From contig JADLSH010000127.1 in NCBI GenBank assembly GCA_016169945.1, positions 1,986,501 to 2,050,500 on the forward strand: a stretch of DNA of 64,000 nucleotides, given 5' to 3'. The translations under genes were made by a program, and so were the position numbers. The notes under the pieces are model-generated. The model ran no database searches. It was not told the origin of the DNA and saw only the letters and a program-made list of their open reading frames with translations. Every line of letters starts with the position of its first letter. The stretch's first letter is position 1. The DNA is from Trachythela sp. YZ-2020 (Eukaryota > Cnidaria > Anthozoa > Malacalcyonacea > Clavulariidae). Shown here piece after piece: positions 24,172-35,400 of the stretch.

Positions 24172-24914
24172 ATTGTAGGCCATAATTTATTTGACCTCCC
24201 AAAAAAATAGTTATTTCGTTGTCAGCTATTTCGAGCCGTGGAAACACATTTTTAACATCTGTTTTATTCTATTTTCTCACTCTGATAACTGCTGGTTGAC
24301 CACCATCTGTTGCACGATAAGTGCTTAGTGAGATGCACCATTACTGTGTTGCCAGCTTTTAATAGTTTATATCTACTTATAAGACTGTATAAGCGTGTGT
24401 GACAGTTTGTAGTTTGTACTGTAGGATTATTTATTTACTTTTAACTTAAGTTTTGTACAAATTGTAGTAAATTTTCAAGTTTAATAAACTATACAGTCAT
24501 TTACACTGGATTGATTACAAAATGTGCGGGTTATACAAACATATTTCGAACTTGAATATGACAAATTAATCGTGTGCACCTCCGCCTCCCCCACAAAAAA
24601 TTTACCCATGCTCGGCTGGTACCCAACTAGTCTAGGACTCTGGGTAGTTTGAGCACAAGTAAATTTGGTAGAGGTGCCATTTTTATTTGGCCTTGATTGG
24701 ATTTCAAATCCAAGTAGTTTGAGTTCCATCAGAGGGTAGATAGATAAATTAAGCAAACACTAAGTGATGTCAACCTTGACTAAGCGGTTCCCCTACTGTA
24801 TGTCTACGAGTTGCCCGATTGAGGCAAAAAGTCGAGAGTGGTCTCTATAGTAATCAATCGGGTCAAAATTTCACAAATCACAACCCTACAAACTACATCC
24901 AAATCTACTTTCTA

Positions 24915-27900
24915 TTAACTGTCTGTTTCATCAACAGAAATGGTATTTTGTTTAAAATTGTCTTGTAAATGATCGCCATACACTCTTGGTGATTCATGCA
25001 TACTCTGTCTGCCTATAGTTTCATCTTCAATCATAGGAAATACAGGTAGGGTATCGCTTCCAGTTCTCATTTCAGAAATGCTTTCTTTCCCTCTTCCTTC
25101 TCTTAGACTTTCTCTGTTCATGTTTCCATTTTCAAACATTTTTCCTTGTTCAACATTTTCACTGGCTCGTTTGGGTGTAATGATTTCTGGTTGAAAACCT
25201 GGTTGGTTATCATTAAGGTGTTCATCTCGAGGTGTGTTTACATCGATGTTATCTGAAGGATTTTTGGTGGTTTTATCAAGACTATCAATTGTCAAAAGTT
25301 TGTTCAAGGCAGCATCATTTAAAGATTCATCACCACCAACAAAGTTACTTTTTGCCGTAGTAGTAGTAGTTTTAGCAACAAAGCATCAGAAATTGTGTTG
25401 CGTTTTTCCCTGTTTTCAGAATTGTTATCTACCATAATCCTTGATATATTGTTCTTATTGTTATCAGAATTATCTACCATAATTCTCGATACATTCCCAC
25501 TATTGGAATTATCAGAATTATCAACCATAATTTTCGATACATTATTCCGATCTTTATCAGAATTACCTACGATAACTGTAGGTACCTCATTGTGATCAGA
25601 ATTATTTACCACAATTTTCGGCTGCTCAGAATCTGTGTGTGAAAATTTGGGAAGTCTATGCATTAAATCTTGTGGAGTTTCCAGTTTGGGTTGTTCATCT
25701 GTAGTTTCTTTCACACGTAGTGGTCGAGTCATCACCCTGCGGGCGGCATAACTTTCTAAATATTAATGATACAACTAACGTACTAGAACATATACAGTAC
25801 GTAATCGGCTAAGGCGTGTTTATGCTCGTTGCCAACTAAACTAAACTTTATTTATACTGGATAGCTCTATCAGTTCCAAACAGTTCTCCATAGAGGCCCA
25901 GTAAGGGTCATATCTAATTCATACACTCAGTGTTACTACAAGAGGAAACCGGAGTATCTAGAAAAAACATGCAGTGTTTGAGTCAAACTGGAAGCATTCT
26001 TCTCACATGAAACTGAGGTGAAATTATAATCAGGCAACTGCATATCGCAGGAATCAAACCACAGTCACAGCACTCTACGTGAAAGGAACATGCAATTTGC
26101 AGATCACTGTACTACCAATAGCCATACAATTTAAACTATATAGTATTACACTACCTTTAATCTTTTGTTTTATACTTTCTTGTATCACTTGGTTCTTTCT
26201 AGTCAAATCGTCCACTTTTACACGAAGGTCTTGACTTTCTATCTTCAATGTGTTTAACTTCTCACCAAGAGTTTGCCTTTCAGATTGCTGCTGTTTTCTG
26301 TAAGAATCATACAAAATTTAAATTAGAGTTGTTTTAATTTAATCAACTTGTTTACTTGGGATGATCATGGGAATTTTCAGTAATGATTGGTACGTATTAC
26401 TGACCTTATTTGGGGGGGGGGGAGGCATTGGGGAGGAAGGCTGGAGATTTAGGGAGATAGATGCCGTCCCCCAGCAAGTAGTTATAATAAAATAATGTGG
26501 TGTATCTTACATATCATTTTGAAGTTTCCTGTTCTGTTCTTTCAGCTCCGTATTTTCTTTTTTCAACTTCTTATGGTCTACCATTAAGTAATCAGCTTTT
26601 CCTATAAATATTGGTAAAAATATAGAATGCAGTTTCCACCTCTTGTTGTAATTATGGTCATTGTCCTATTTCCACTACAGTTTTCACTTATGTCAGATCG
26701 TTTAATTGTCCATATAAAAGTAGTGGCAATTTCTTGTCTTGACGATGAGATCTACCCTATATATATTGAGCTTTACTGTAATACCTGATAGTTTAGTCAA
26801 TACTTCTTTGGATTTTGACACAGATTTGGTGAGAGTTGTAATTTCAGCTTTGTGATCTGCCTACAAAAATGAGCAGCATAATTGTCTAACTAAAGGTGAA
26901 TGCCATAATTTACAGTTGGTGTGCATTGGATAGTGCTTTAAACTGTCTGACCAGATACTGGATATGCCTTAAGGCCATCATTGTTGCACAAGACAATTTG
27001 TGCTGCAACTTGCAACACAATTTCGGACACAGGGCAATAATAAATGCAACATATTTTACAAAAGCGTTACTCTTTGCTTTGTAAAATCCATTTGAGAGAT
27101 AAAACTTACAGCCAATTGATGAAGTTTCTTAATCTCGTCATTCTTCAACTCTAACTTAGATTTAATTTCAGCCAGTTTTGATTGCTTTTCACCCAATTTA
27201 GTATGCTTTAACAAATTTTCTTGTTCCAGCTGCTTAATGCGGGTGTCTTTCTTCTCAATTTTTTCCAAAGCATCTTTGACAAGCACCTTATTCTTTTCTT
27301 TGCTAACACTCAGTGCTTCCTAAAATACAACGAAACGACTCAAAATCACTCACTTTACTCACCAAATGACCTATTACCAAAACTGCAGATGTATTCTCTA
27401 GCTCGAAATAATGCTTCATATTTTTTGCTTCAGAACATTCAATTTCTAACATCGTAAAATCGACATATTGGGAATGGTAACATCAGATTGGTCCGCAGGA
27501 AATTGTGGCGAGATGAAAATTGAGGTCGGCAATGCGGACCTCGATCTGGCCCAGGGCGGCCCCTTGGTATTTTTTGAGGACAGTTTCTATATCTCCAGAA
27601 TTATATTTTCGTAGCAGCTGCAAGCACTAGCAACCCTCGAAAAGTCATAATTGAGGTCGGCAAAAAATGTCTACCTAAATCTGAGTCAGGTTGGCACCTC
27701 TCAGCATCTAGGTCGGCATTGCCGAATGCCAACCTCGTTTTTGAGGGCTGACTAGTAACTACGTACTACAAATATCATGTTTCCTACAGCCGTATATACG
27801 CTGACAAAGTGTCCTACTTATAAGACCTGGCATGGAAACACAAACGAAAGCAAAGGCTTTTTGGCTGTATCCGCAGCTATATAAAAAAAGCTGCTGAGAA

Positions 27901-28956
27901 GAACTTGATTGGGAGGTTGTCATTTTCAAGGGCTGTGAGATTAGCTAATGATAGTTTGACATCTTTAGTCTGGCAATCTCGGACTTGTTGCACAAGGGGG
28001 GGTGGGGGGCAAAATAACTAGGAATCTAGGATGGAAACTTGCCCATGATGGGATGGGGGGGGGGTTAAAGAGCAAAACAAATCATATTGTATTCCATGTT
28101 AAGTGTTAACTGTGCACTGAGGATACGTCAAGATACACAGATATTTACTATAAATACATAGTTTTTGAAAACTGATGCTGAAGATCTTCGGCAAGACCTA
28201 CATAAAATGCAGACAGGAGAATAAGTCCGCAACCACAGTGCAGGACTGTGAGGCCCATAAAGGCCATGTTACATGGGGCAATATTTGCTGCAACTTGCAA
28301 CACAATTTCTGCACAGAGCCATGTTATGTAGAAATGTACGCACAGAAAAACAGCAAACATGGCCTGCTTTCACTTCACCGATATTACCATTCTCATTCAT
28401 TTCTTTGTCGCCTTCTGGGCATGTTTAGAAAGAAAAATATCGGCAAAGTAAAACGCGATTCATGCTCACAATTTCACTGCGAATAGACTTTTCACCTAAC
28501 ATCGCTCTGTGTCCGAAATTGCGTTGCAAGTTGCAGCAAAAATTGCCTTGTGTAACATGGCCTTAAGACAACATAGTTTTTGTAAATAATAGATCCAATA
28601 GCCTACTTTTAATCCAACAATTGTATTAAATTTTCTGATATTTATTAAATTAATTGATTGTTTATTTAAGCTTTCAATCCATAAGCGCAGTCGATCTTAA
28701 TCAGGGAAATAATATCATATAAAGATCCAGGCTTACAAATCGAAAGCTTTGCCAATTAAAACAGAGTGATGTTTATAAAAAAAGGCCAATTATGTAGATT
28801 TTATACCACCTTTTTTTGTCCACCTACCTTAAAAACATTGACGTTCCTTTCAAGATCGGAATTTTTCTTTCGCACGTTAAATACATGATAAAATGTAATC
28901 ATAAAAAGAACAGCAGCAGCAATGACATACGGAGGAAAACGATTAATTGAAGGCAT
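24915..28956 (-). CDS. Type II membrane coiled-coil protein B, paralogue of A (6 exons, frameshifted in the last)
   Basis: Exons, in transcript order: 28956-28828, 27319-27110, 26860-26785, 26601-26511, 26297-26155, 25755-24915 (TAA). The protein starts MPSINRFPPYV, has one membrane segment at about 9-25 (YVIAAAVLFMITFYHVF), then a heptad-rich coiled coil to about 215. It ends in a hydrophilic tail with three or four copies of a unit containing SRIMVDNSDN. Internal exons of 76 and 91 nt, with phases 0-1 and 1-2, match those of gene A exactly. Near 25370-25373 (TTTT on the plus strand) the frame shifts. Upstream codons run into a stop at about 25319, while the other frame stays open to the TAA at 24915. 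One extra A in the minus-strand run would join them to about 496 aa. This may be a sequencing error, an allele, or early decay. Confidence 0.72.
25838..26110 (-). mobile_element. SINE-1 copy in coiled-coil gene B, intron 5
   Basis: A near full-length copy reading AACTTTATTTATACTGGATA at the left and GCAGGAATCAAACC at the right (reverse-complement B-box). It sits between exons 5 and 6 and has the same transcriptional orientation as gene B. Confidence 0.65.
26955..27055. repeat. Truncated relative of the 28261-28563 MITE
   Basis: The stretch CCTTAAGGCCATCATTGTTG, then GTGCTGCAACTTGCAACACA and ATTTCGGACACAGGGC, repeats the arm of the element at 28261-28563. It lies in gene B intron 2, next to the 27110-27319 exon. 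Confidence 0.55.
28261..28563. mobile_element. PIF/Harbinger-like MITE with TAA duplication, in coiled-coil gene B intron 1
   Basis: Left AGGCCATGTTACATGGGGCA mirrors the right end, which finishes TGTAACATGGCCT. Arms of about 60 bp both contain TTGCTGCAACTTGCAACAC or its complement. TAA flanks each side (28258-28260 and 28564-28566). It shares the AGGCC terminus and TAA duplication with the element at 57842-58146. Confidence 0.7.
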
Positions 28957-29486
28957 CTCTTGCAGCTTGAAACTTCAAAGAAAATTACAAGTCCATATTT
29001 TTGAAAGAAGTGCCACGACTTTGAATTGTTTATCTACCCGATTCGCATCATTGATTTTTTTTAACGCCGGCTGCTAGCCGCAAAAATAGTCGCGAATTGC
29101 TCGGGCTGCTTCGCCTGCACTTGGAATAGGTGTGAAGGGTCTGCGAAGCAGCGAGAAAAATCTTGTTTTAATAGCAATTCTCCCAAGAAGGGGTCACTTG
29201 GTAAAGTCTCGAAAATTTCGCCCTGCACGGCAGACAAAACAATGACAGCAACTTCTTTTAAATCTAGTTTCACCCAGATTTAGCAAGTTCATAATGCTTC
29301 GATTTATATAAAAATTAATTTCAATATAGCTATATCAAGTACGAAAATAATTAGATCTTAGATGTTCAATTATGTACAAAATTCAAAAATTTACCTAAAT
29401 AGAGGCGAATTGGGCGCAGGCACTGGCAATTACCCGTCTAAAATCAAGAGACATTACACTAGTTATCTAACTTCATTTCAAATCCG
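28957..29486. other. Spacer between EXOC2 and coiled-coil gene B (both minus)
   Basis: This 530-bp gap must hold the EXOC2 3' UTR and the promoter or 5' UTR of gene B. A GTG-initiated frame of 70 codons (29061-29273) lies inside but matches no family I recognise and has no splice support. Confidence 0.5.
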
Positions 29487-32400
29487 TCACGTGTCCAAAC
29501 AGTCGCTTTCTTCAAAACATAAAAGTTGAAAGTTCGTCCTCGCTTTAAATTCCTCTAAGAGTCTGTCAATTTCTCTACAAAAATAGGATGTGAAAAACTG
29601 TAAAACACTGAGAAACACAATAGAAGACAGTAAAAATCTATTTTCAAGGAACTCAAAATTCCAGTGAGGTGTAACTAAAACTATTTATGAATTATGTCAC
29701 TTAATATTATATCTTACTTTTGATGCTCTTCCTTACTTATTGCGGGAATGCACCGAAAGGAATTTTCTAAAAAAGAACTGTGAAGCAAAGTGTTAAAGTC
29801 AAGTATGAAAATTCACACTATAATAGCGATGAGGTGGGTGGGTTTGTAGAAGAGTGGTTTCGATATGTAGTTGTCCAGGGCTAAAAATAATGGCCGGTAG
29901 GTCGCTGGACAAAATGACTGGTCAACTTGATTTTAGCCCGGTCAAACTCTTTCTGACCGGTCATTTTTAAAACGAGTAGCATACGGCAAGATATGATTTT
30001 ATTACTTAGTACACATACAGATTTGTTTCGAGACAACGCTTTTAGAAATCACGTTGTAAAACAGTCGATGTTATGAAATATACAATCTCTCTCTGACAAG
30101 ATTTCAGCTGTGAGATGCCGGAAGGAAAAGACGATTTAAAATTCTATCGGAAGGTATACAAATGTGAACGGTCAAAATGACCGGTGGGCCAAAAGAAGTG
30201 TCCGGTCAAGAGGCATTTTTGGCCGGTCATTGTCCGTTGGCCGGCCGTTATTTTAGCCCTGGTAGTTGTCCGATTAGAAGTTCGTCTCAGTCGCATATTC
30301 CCAGTTTAACCCCTGCTCCTCTACATGCCCTGATGCACAATGGGAAGGTCACACATAAATTCTGCAGGGCACGAGGGTCGGTGGAGGGAGGACCGGCAGG
30401 TTTGACTCTGTCAACACCGCATAAAATACCTTGATTTTTCTGTAAGCCAGTTACGTAGAGCTTCTCCGAGTGCTTTTAGTTCTAGTCGAGCCTAAACGAA
30501 TACAATTTGTTGTAATACCAATGGACAAAGTTGAATAAATAACTGACATGCCTAGTTACCACTGTTCTGATAATGTAAGCATAGAATGGAACAAAGGTAA
30601 CCAAGCATTTAAATTATATATGCGAGTGAATTGGGTGGCAATGGACAAAACCAGGCCTTAAAATATCGGTCAGCAGTGCCGTCGGTCAAAATGTCCGGTG
30701 TCTTTCAGAATGGGTCGGACATTTTTATAATTATGTCCGATGGCCTTATGTTTAGTTTGGCGCGAAAGTGTATTCTTTTAAAATCGTATACTGACGCTAA
30801 ATGTTGGGCAGTTATGTATTGATACTTTAATGCCCGATCAAACGTCCGAGAACGCAAGTCATCGCAAGTAAACTTGCGTTGACTTACGATGCGACTGGTC
30901 AAACGAATGCCCGGTTCCGCTGTCACGCTTAGCGGACCACATAATTTTTAATTTTTAATTTAATTTTTAATTTAATTTATTTGCTTCGCCACATAAATTA
31001 CATTACAGTACAGTACCATAAAACATATTCATAAATAGACGAAAAGACAGCACAAGGCAGGGTAACCGCAACAGCAAATAAGCCAATTACTGCGGGCCCG
31101 TAAACAGCTCTGATAAACATTTACGGGGTAAATTTACGGCGGACAAAGTTAAAGTTTGGTCGGACATCAATACAGTTGGGTCGGACAAACGGTAACCCTC
31201 AATTTTCCTTGGGTCGGACAGAATGTCCGGTGTGTTTCTTTCTTGGTCGGACAATTTCACGAATGGGTCGGACACTGTCCGTGACCGACCGATATTTTAA
31301 GGCCTGGACAAAACACCGTTTTAGCTGATTAAGTTTATCAGTGTACACACCTGAATTATTCCGTTGGTCGTGTATTTTCCCTTGGCATCTTTGAATAACT
31401 TGTAGATAGCTTCAGTCAAGATTTCTGTCAGTCGAGAGAGAACCCTCGGCACGAATGAAGCCGAGACGGAAAATACCTGTTAACAAAGATTTGTTTAGGA
31501 AAACCGTTCTTTCAAAGAAGAAGAAAATGAAGATTCGTAGTTTCGACTGCGCTGGATGCGTTCTGAGTCAGGATAAATTGCAGTTGAATCATAACTGAGA
31601 CTGAAAGATTTAAACTGTGTATACCAAAGTATTCAACTGCCCAATTGTCCAATCACGTTTTACATATAATCACAAATAGAAGCGCAATTTAATTTGAATA
31701 TACAAAAAGTTACTCAAAGAACAAAGTACGCATGTTTGATTTACTTCGAATTAACAAAATATTTCCATCGAGAAATCATTTTTTTATTCTCCTTTACATA
31801 GAGACCAAAACGTGCATATTCTATAAATCTTTCAGTCTCAGCTGCAATTGACTGCAATGACTCAAGACGCTTCATTTGGATTCGCAGTCGACACTACGAA
31901 TTGGCTTATTCAAAGTTGCCCAAACCAACCTGTGCATGTGTTATGACCAGTTCAAGAATCACAGCTTTGACATAATCACGCGCGTCAGTAGGTTGTAAAC
32001 ATCGACCCCAACTAAAATCTCCAGCAAACATCCCAGTCTTGATTCTGCTAACTAGCGGTCCACTTTTCAATTCAATATACGCGTTAAATATCCGATCTTC
32101 TAGTGTCATTATCTCACTTTTAAATGACTGTGAAAACAAGAATAAACAATGATAAAGGGGGTTGTTAGTGTGTGTCTTTCTCTTTCACCTCTGTGACCGG
32201 GGTACAATTCCTGCAATATGCAGTTGTCTGATTATAGTTTCATCTCAGTCGCATGTGAGATGAGTGCTACCAGTTTGACTCTACCAAACACCGCAGGTTT
32301 TCTCCAGGTATTCCGGTTTCCTCCTGTAGTAACACTGGGTCAATAAGGGACGGTCCTTTCTGAACCCCTAGGGAGAAGAGTTTAGACAGAGCTGGTAGAG

Positions 32401-35400
32401 CTATCCAATATAAATAAAGTTAATTTAGTAAACGTATGATAAATAATGCGGAGCATACTACAATATACTTACAGGCAGTAAATTTTCAAGGCCAGCATGA
32501 CCGTTACTTTGATAATTTGAAACAATTTTTGGCAGAACACTATCACGAAGATATGAACAACAGCTAAGGACTATCAGGAATCGTTCGTCCTAAATAAGAC
32601 AAAATAGAAGCAGTCATTTTCCCATTGTATGTGTATAAAAGCACATAAATTGCATATACATTGCAGGACCACCCACTTGTCATGGATGTAAAAGTATAAA
32701 GATTACCCTAGCAGGCGAGTTAAGTGACGTCATTGAGTGAACGTCTTCTTTGGAATCAAAACTTCCATAATGATGCCGACTTGACCTGAAAACAGAGAAA
32801 ACGATTTTGGGTAAACAGACTTCGGTTTCCTCCTACCATCACAATCATCACGACCATCACTACCACCATCATCACCATCATCATCATCACCACCATCATC
32901 ACCACCACAATAATCACCACCACCTTCATCACCACCACAATAATCACAACCACCTTCATCACCATCATCATCACTACCATCATCATCACCATCATCATCA
33001 CCACCATCACTACCATCATCATCACCACAATAATCACAACCACCTTCATCACCATCATCATCATCATCACCACCATCACCACCATCATCATCACCATCAC
33101 CATAACCATCTGATCATCAATAGAACGGACATGCTGGGTTGGAATAAACACACAGTTTTGATAATTGAAAGAGCAGATTATTTACACAGATATTTTGTCC
33201 AGTTCTTCATCAGATGGAAAACCAAGATGTTCCAGACTTTCAATCACAGCCTAAAAGTTTTAAAATCTTGATAGTGTTAAGTGTTTTCAAGAAGTAATTA
33301 CCATAGAAGTGTAGGACTATAAAGCCTGCCGTGAACTAGAACTTGGCAGAAATAACGACCTCGCCAGGCCGTTTGATCAGCCACGTGTCATTCTGTGCGC
33401 GTGGTTTTTGCTGAGAATTTTACGTCGCGAGGGCGTCAAACGAACATCGATTATGTTTAATATGAAAGTAACTTGCTAAGCTACGACCTCTCGACTCTCG
33501 TGGTGGTGAGCTCAGCCTAGAGCTCTCGTGTCCGTCAGGTTTAAGAACTATCCGGTATAAATGAAGTTACTCAAGTTAGTTTAGTTTTTTTGGGAAATTG
33601 CACAAACCTGCAGCATCTTATAAAACAGCTCGTTCATTTCTCTCTGAATCTCATCGCCCTTTTCTCCACCAAACGTCGCCTCACCAATGACATCTTTAAG
33701 CACATGAAGTATATCAATTGCTATCGTCTCGAACGTTATAGGCTGGGAGAAAAGATAAGAGTTACCACTGTTCTGATAACGTAAGCATAAAATAGAACGA
33801 AGGCATGAACCAAGCATTCAAATTATACTGTGCATGTGAGTGAATTGGGTGGCAACGGGCATCGTATATACTTACCAAAATCGTTATTACACAGCCATTA
33901 CTAATCGTTTCCTTCGACCAATCCTCGTTTTGATAAAGATTCCTAATTTCTGAAAAAATTATTACAGCTACGTTCACACATTTGTAGGGGTGATTTTAGA
34001 TCTACATTAATGGTATTTGAGAAATACGCAGTAAACGTAATCTGACCACATAACCACCTGACAGTATTCAACATGAACATTTAGCAAAACCTGAAATGGG
34101 CCATCGAATATAGCTAACCTTCCACAGCGTTCTCCATAAGACATCGAGTTGACAGAAACTGCAGATCTTCCAATGATAACTGGACCGACTTCAGTGCTTC
34201 GACAGAGCTTTTACCACATTGAATTTTTAATGTACCATAACAACGCCTGTCGAAAGACAAACATTTCTGTCACTGTTTTCCCCTCCCCATGACGCAAACC
34301 ATAATAGGCGGTTTTTCTGTGGGGATGTGCACCCCTCTTCAGAGAAAGTTAGTTCACCATCCCCCAGAAAATGCCATCATCCAGTGCTTCGCTCTAACCA
34401 CTGAGCTACAGAGTCCAGTAGTCAAGAGCTAACAACATGTTTATATACCGGGTGGCGTAAAAAAAGTACGACTGTTTGATTTAGTATAACTTAAAAACTA
34501 AAATAGTTATTACACTTAAACAAGTTTCTTTGCATTTAGCGATGTCTAACTTAAATTTTGATGTATGCTATGCGCATATTCATGCAATATTGACTGAGAT
34601 AGCTGCGTTTAAAACTTGAGTAACCATTTTTGAAAGTGTCGAGAATTATCTAAAAACGGCCTATTAAACTAATTTGATAACCGTTTACCAATTTGTCGTA
34701 AGTATTCGTTTCAATGAAGTGAAGTTGAAATTAGAAGGCCAAATGTTACAATAGAAGAGTATATCCCTTCAAGAAACATTTCTAACTTCAACTTCACTTC
34801 ATTGAAACGAATACTTACGTAAAATGCTAATGGTTATCAAATTATTTAATACGCCATTTTTAGCTAATTCTCGACACTTCCAAAAATGCTTACTAAAGTT
34901 TAAACGCAGCTATCTCGGTCAATATTGCATGAAAATGCACATGGCATATATCAAAATTTAAGTTAGACATTGCTGAATGCAAATCGACATCGTACTTTTT
35001 TGGCGCCAACCGGTACAGTGCTTGGGTGATGCCAGTGTATTGTAAAGGGTAAATTATTCAAAATTTTACGCTAAAATGCTAAAAAGTTCCCCTTACCTTC
35101 CTTTGCAAAATTCAAATAGTTCATTTTCATTGCGTATATAATTTCCACCCATTATCATTACCTTACAAATTTGACACATTTTGGTAACCAAGGCGTGATT
35201 TCTTCACGACGACAACTCCACTGCGTTTTCTTGTCAGGTTCACGTTTATAAACACCTACGAATACTTCTCCGATAAAACCTGAATATCTTTCCGTAATCT
35301 CCTTCACCATTGTCTTGAAGAAATGGAAAAACATGCAATGAAACCAAACCTAACTAAACTAACTTTATTCACACAGGAGAGCTCTATCTGTTCTTCCTTG

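Larger units (their letters stand above)
23235..24914. other. Convergent intergenic region between coiled-coil genes A and B
   Basis: An AATAAA at 23268-23273 fits the end of gene A. At 23500-23830 there is a degenerate repeat built on CTTTTCAAGGACT. A hAT-like element occupies 23899-24171. The remainder, to 24914, is AT-rich with no supported exon. Confidence 0.6.

Noticed and set aside
29061..29273. 70-codon minus frame between EXOC2 and coiled-coil gene B, first taken as the last EXOC2 exon
   Set aside because: EXOC2 ends convincingly at 29487 through exons 29777-29718 and 29574-29487, which match the Sec5 C-terminus in phase. The 70-codon frame starts with GTG and has no partner.
32756..32800. 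Extra EXOC2 exon after a CAG acceptor near 32790 (minus)
   Set aside because: All phases hit stops or break the frame; joining 33188 directly to 32589 keeps phase 0 and matches Sec5.
32807..33271. His-rich 154-codon frame
   Set aside because: Reading of the CAT/CAC array; it also overlaps EXOC2 exon 19 on the opposite strand.
34385..34427. Possible tRNA gene on the minus strand
   Set aside because: Only an A-box-like half is present; there is no cloverleaf or B-box, so it is better read as a SINE head.
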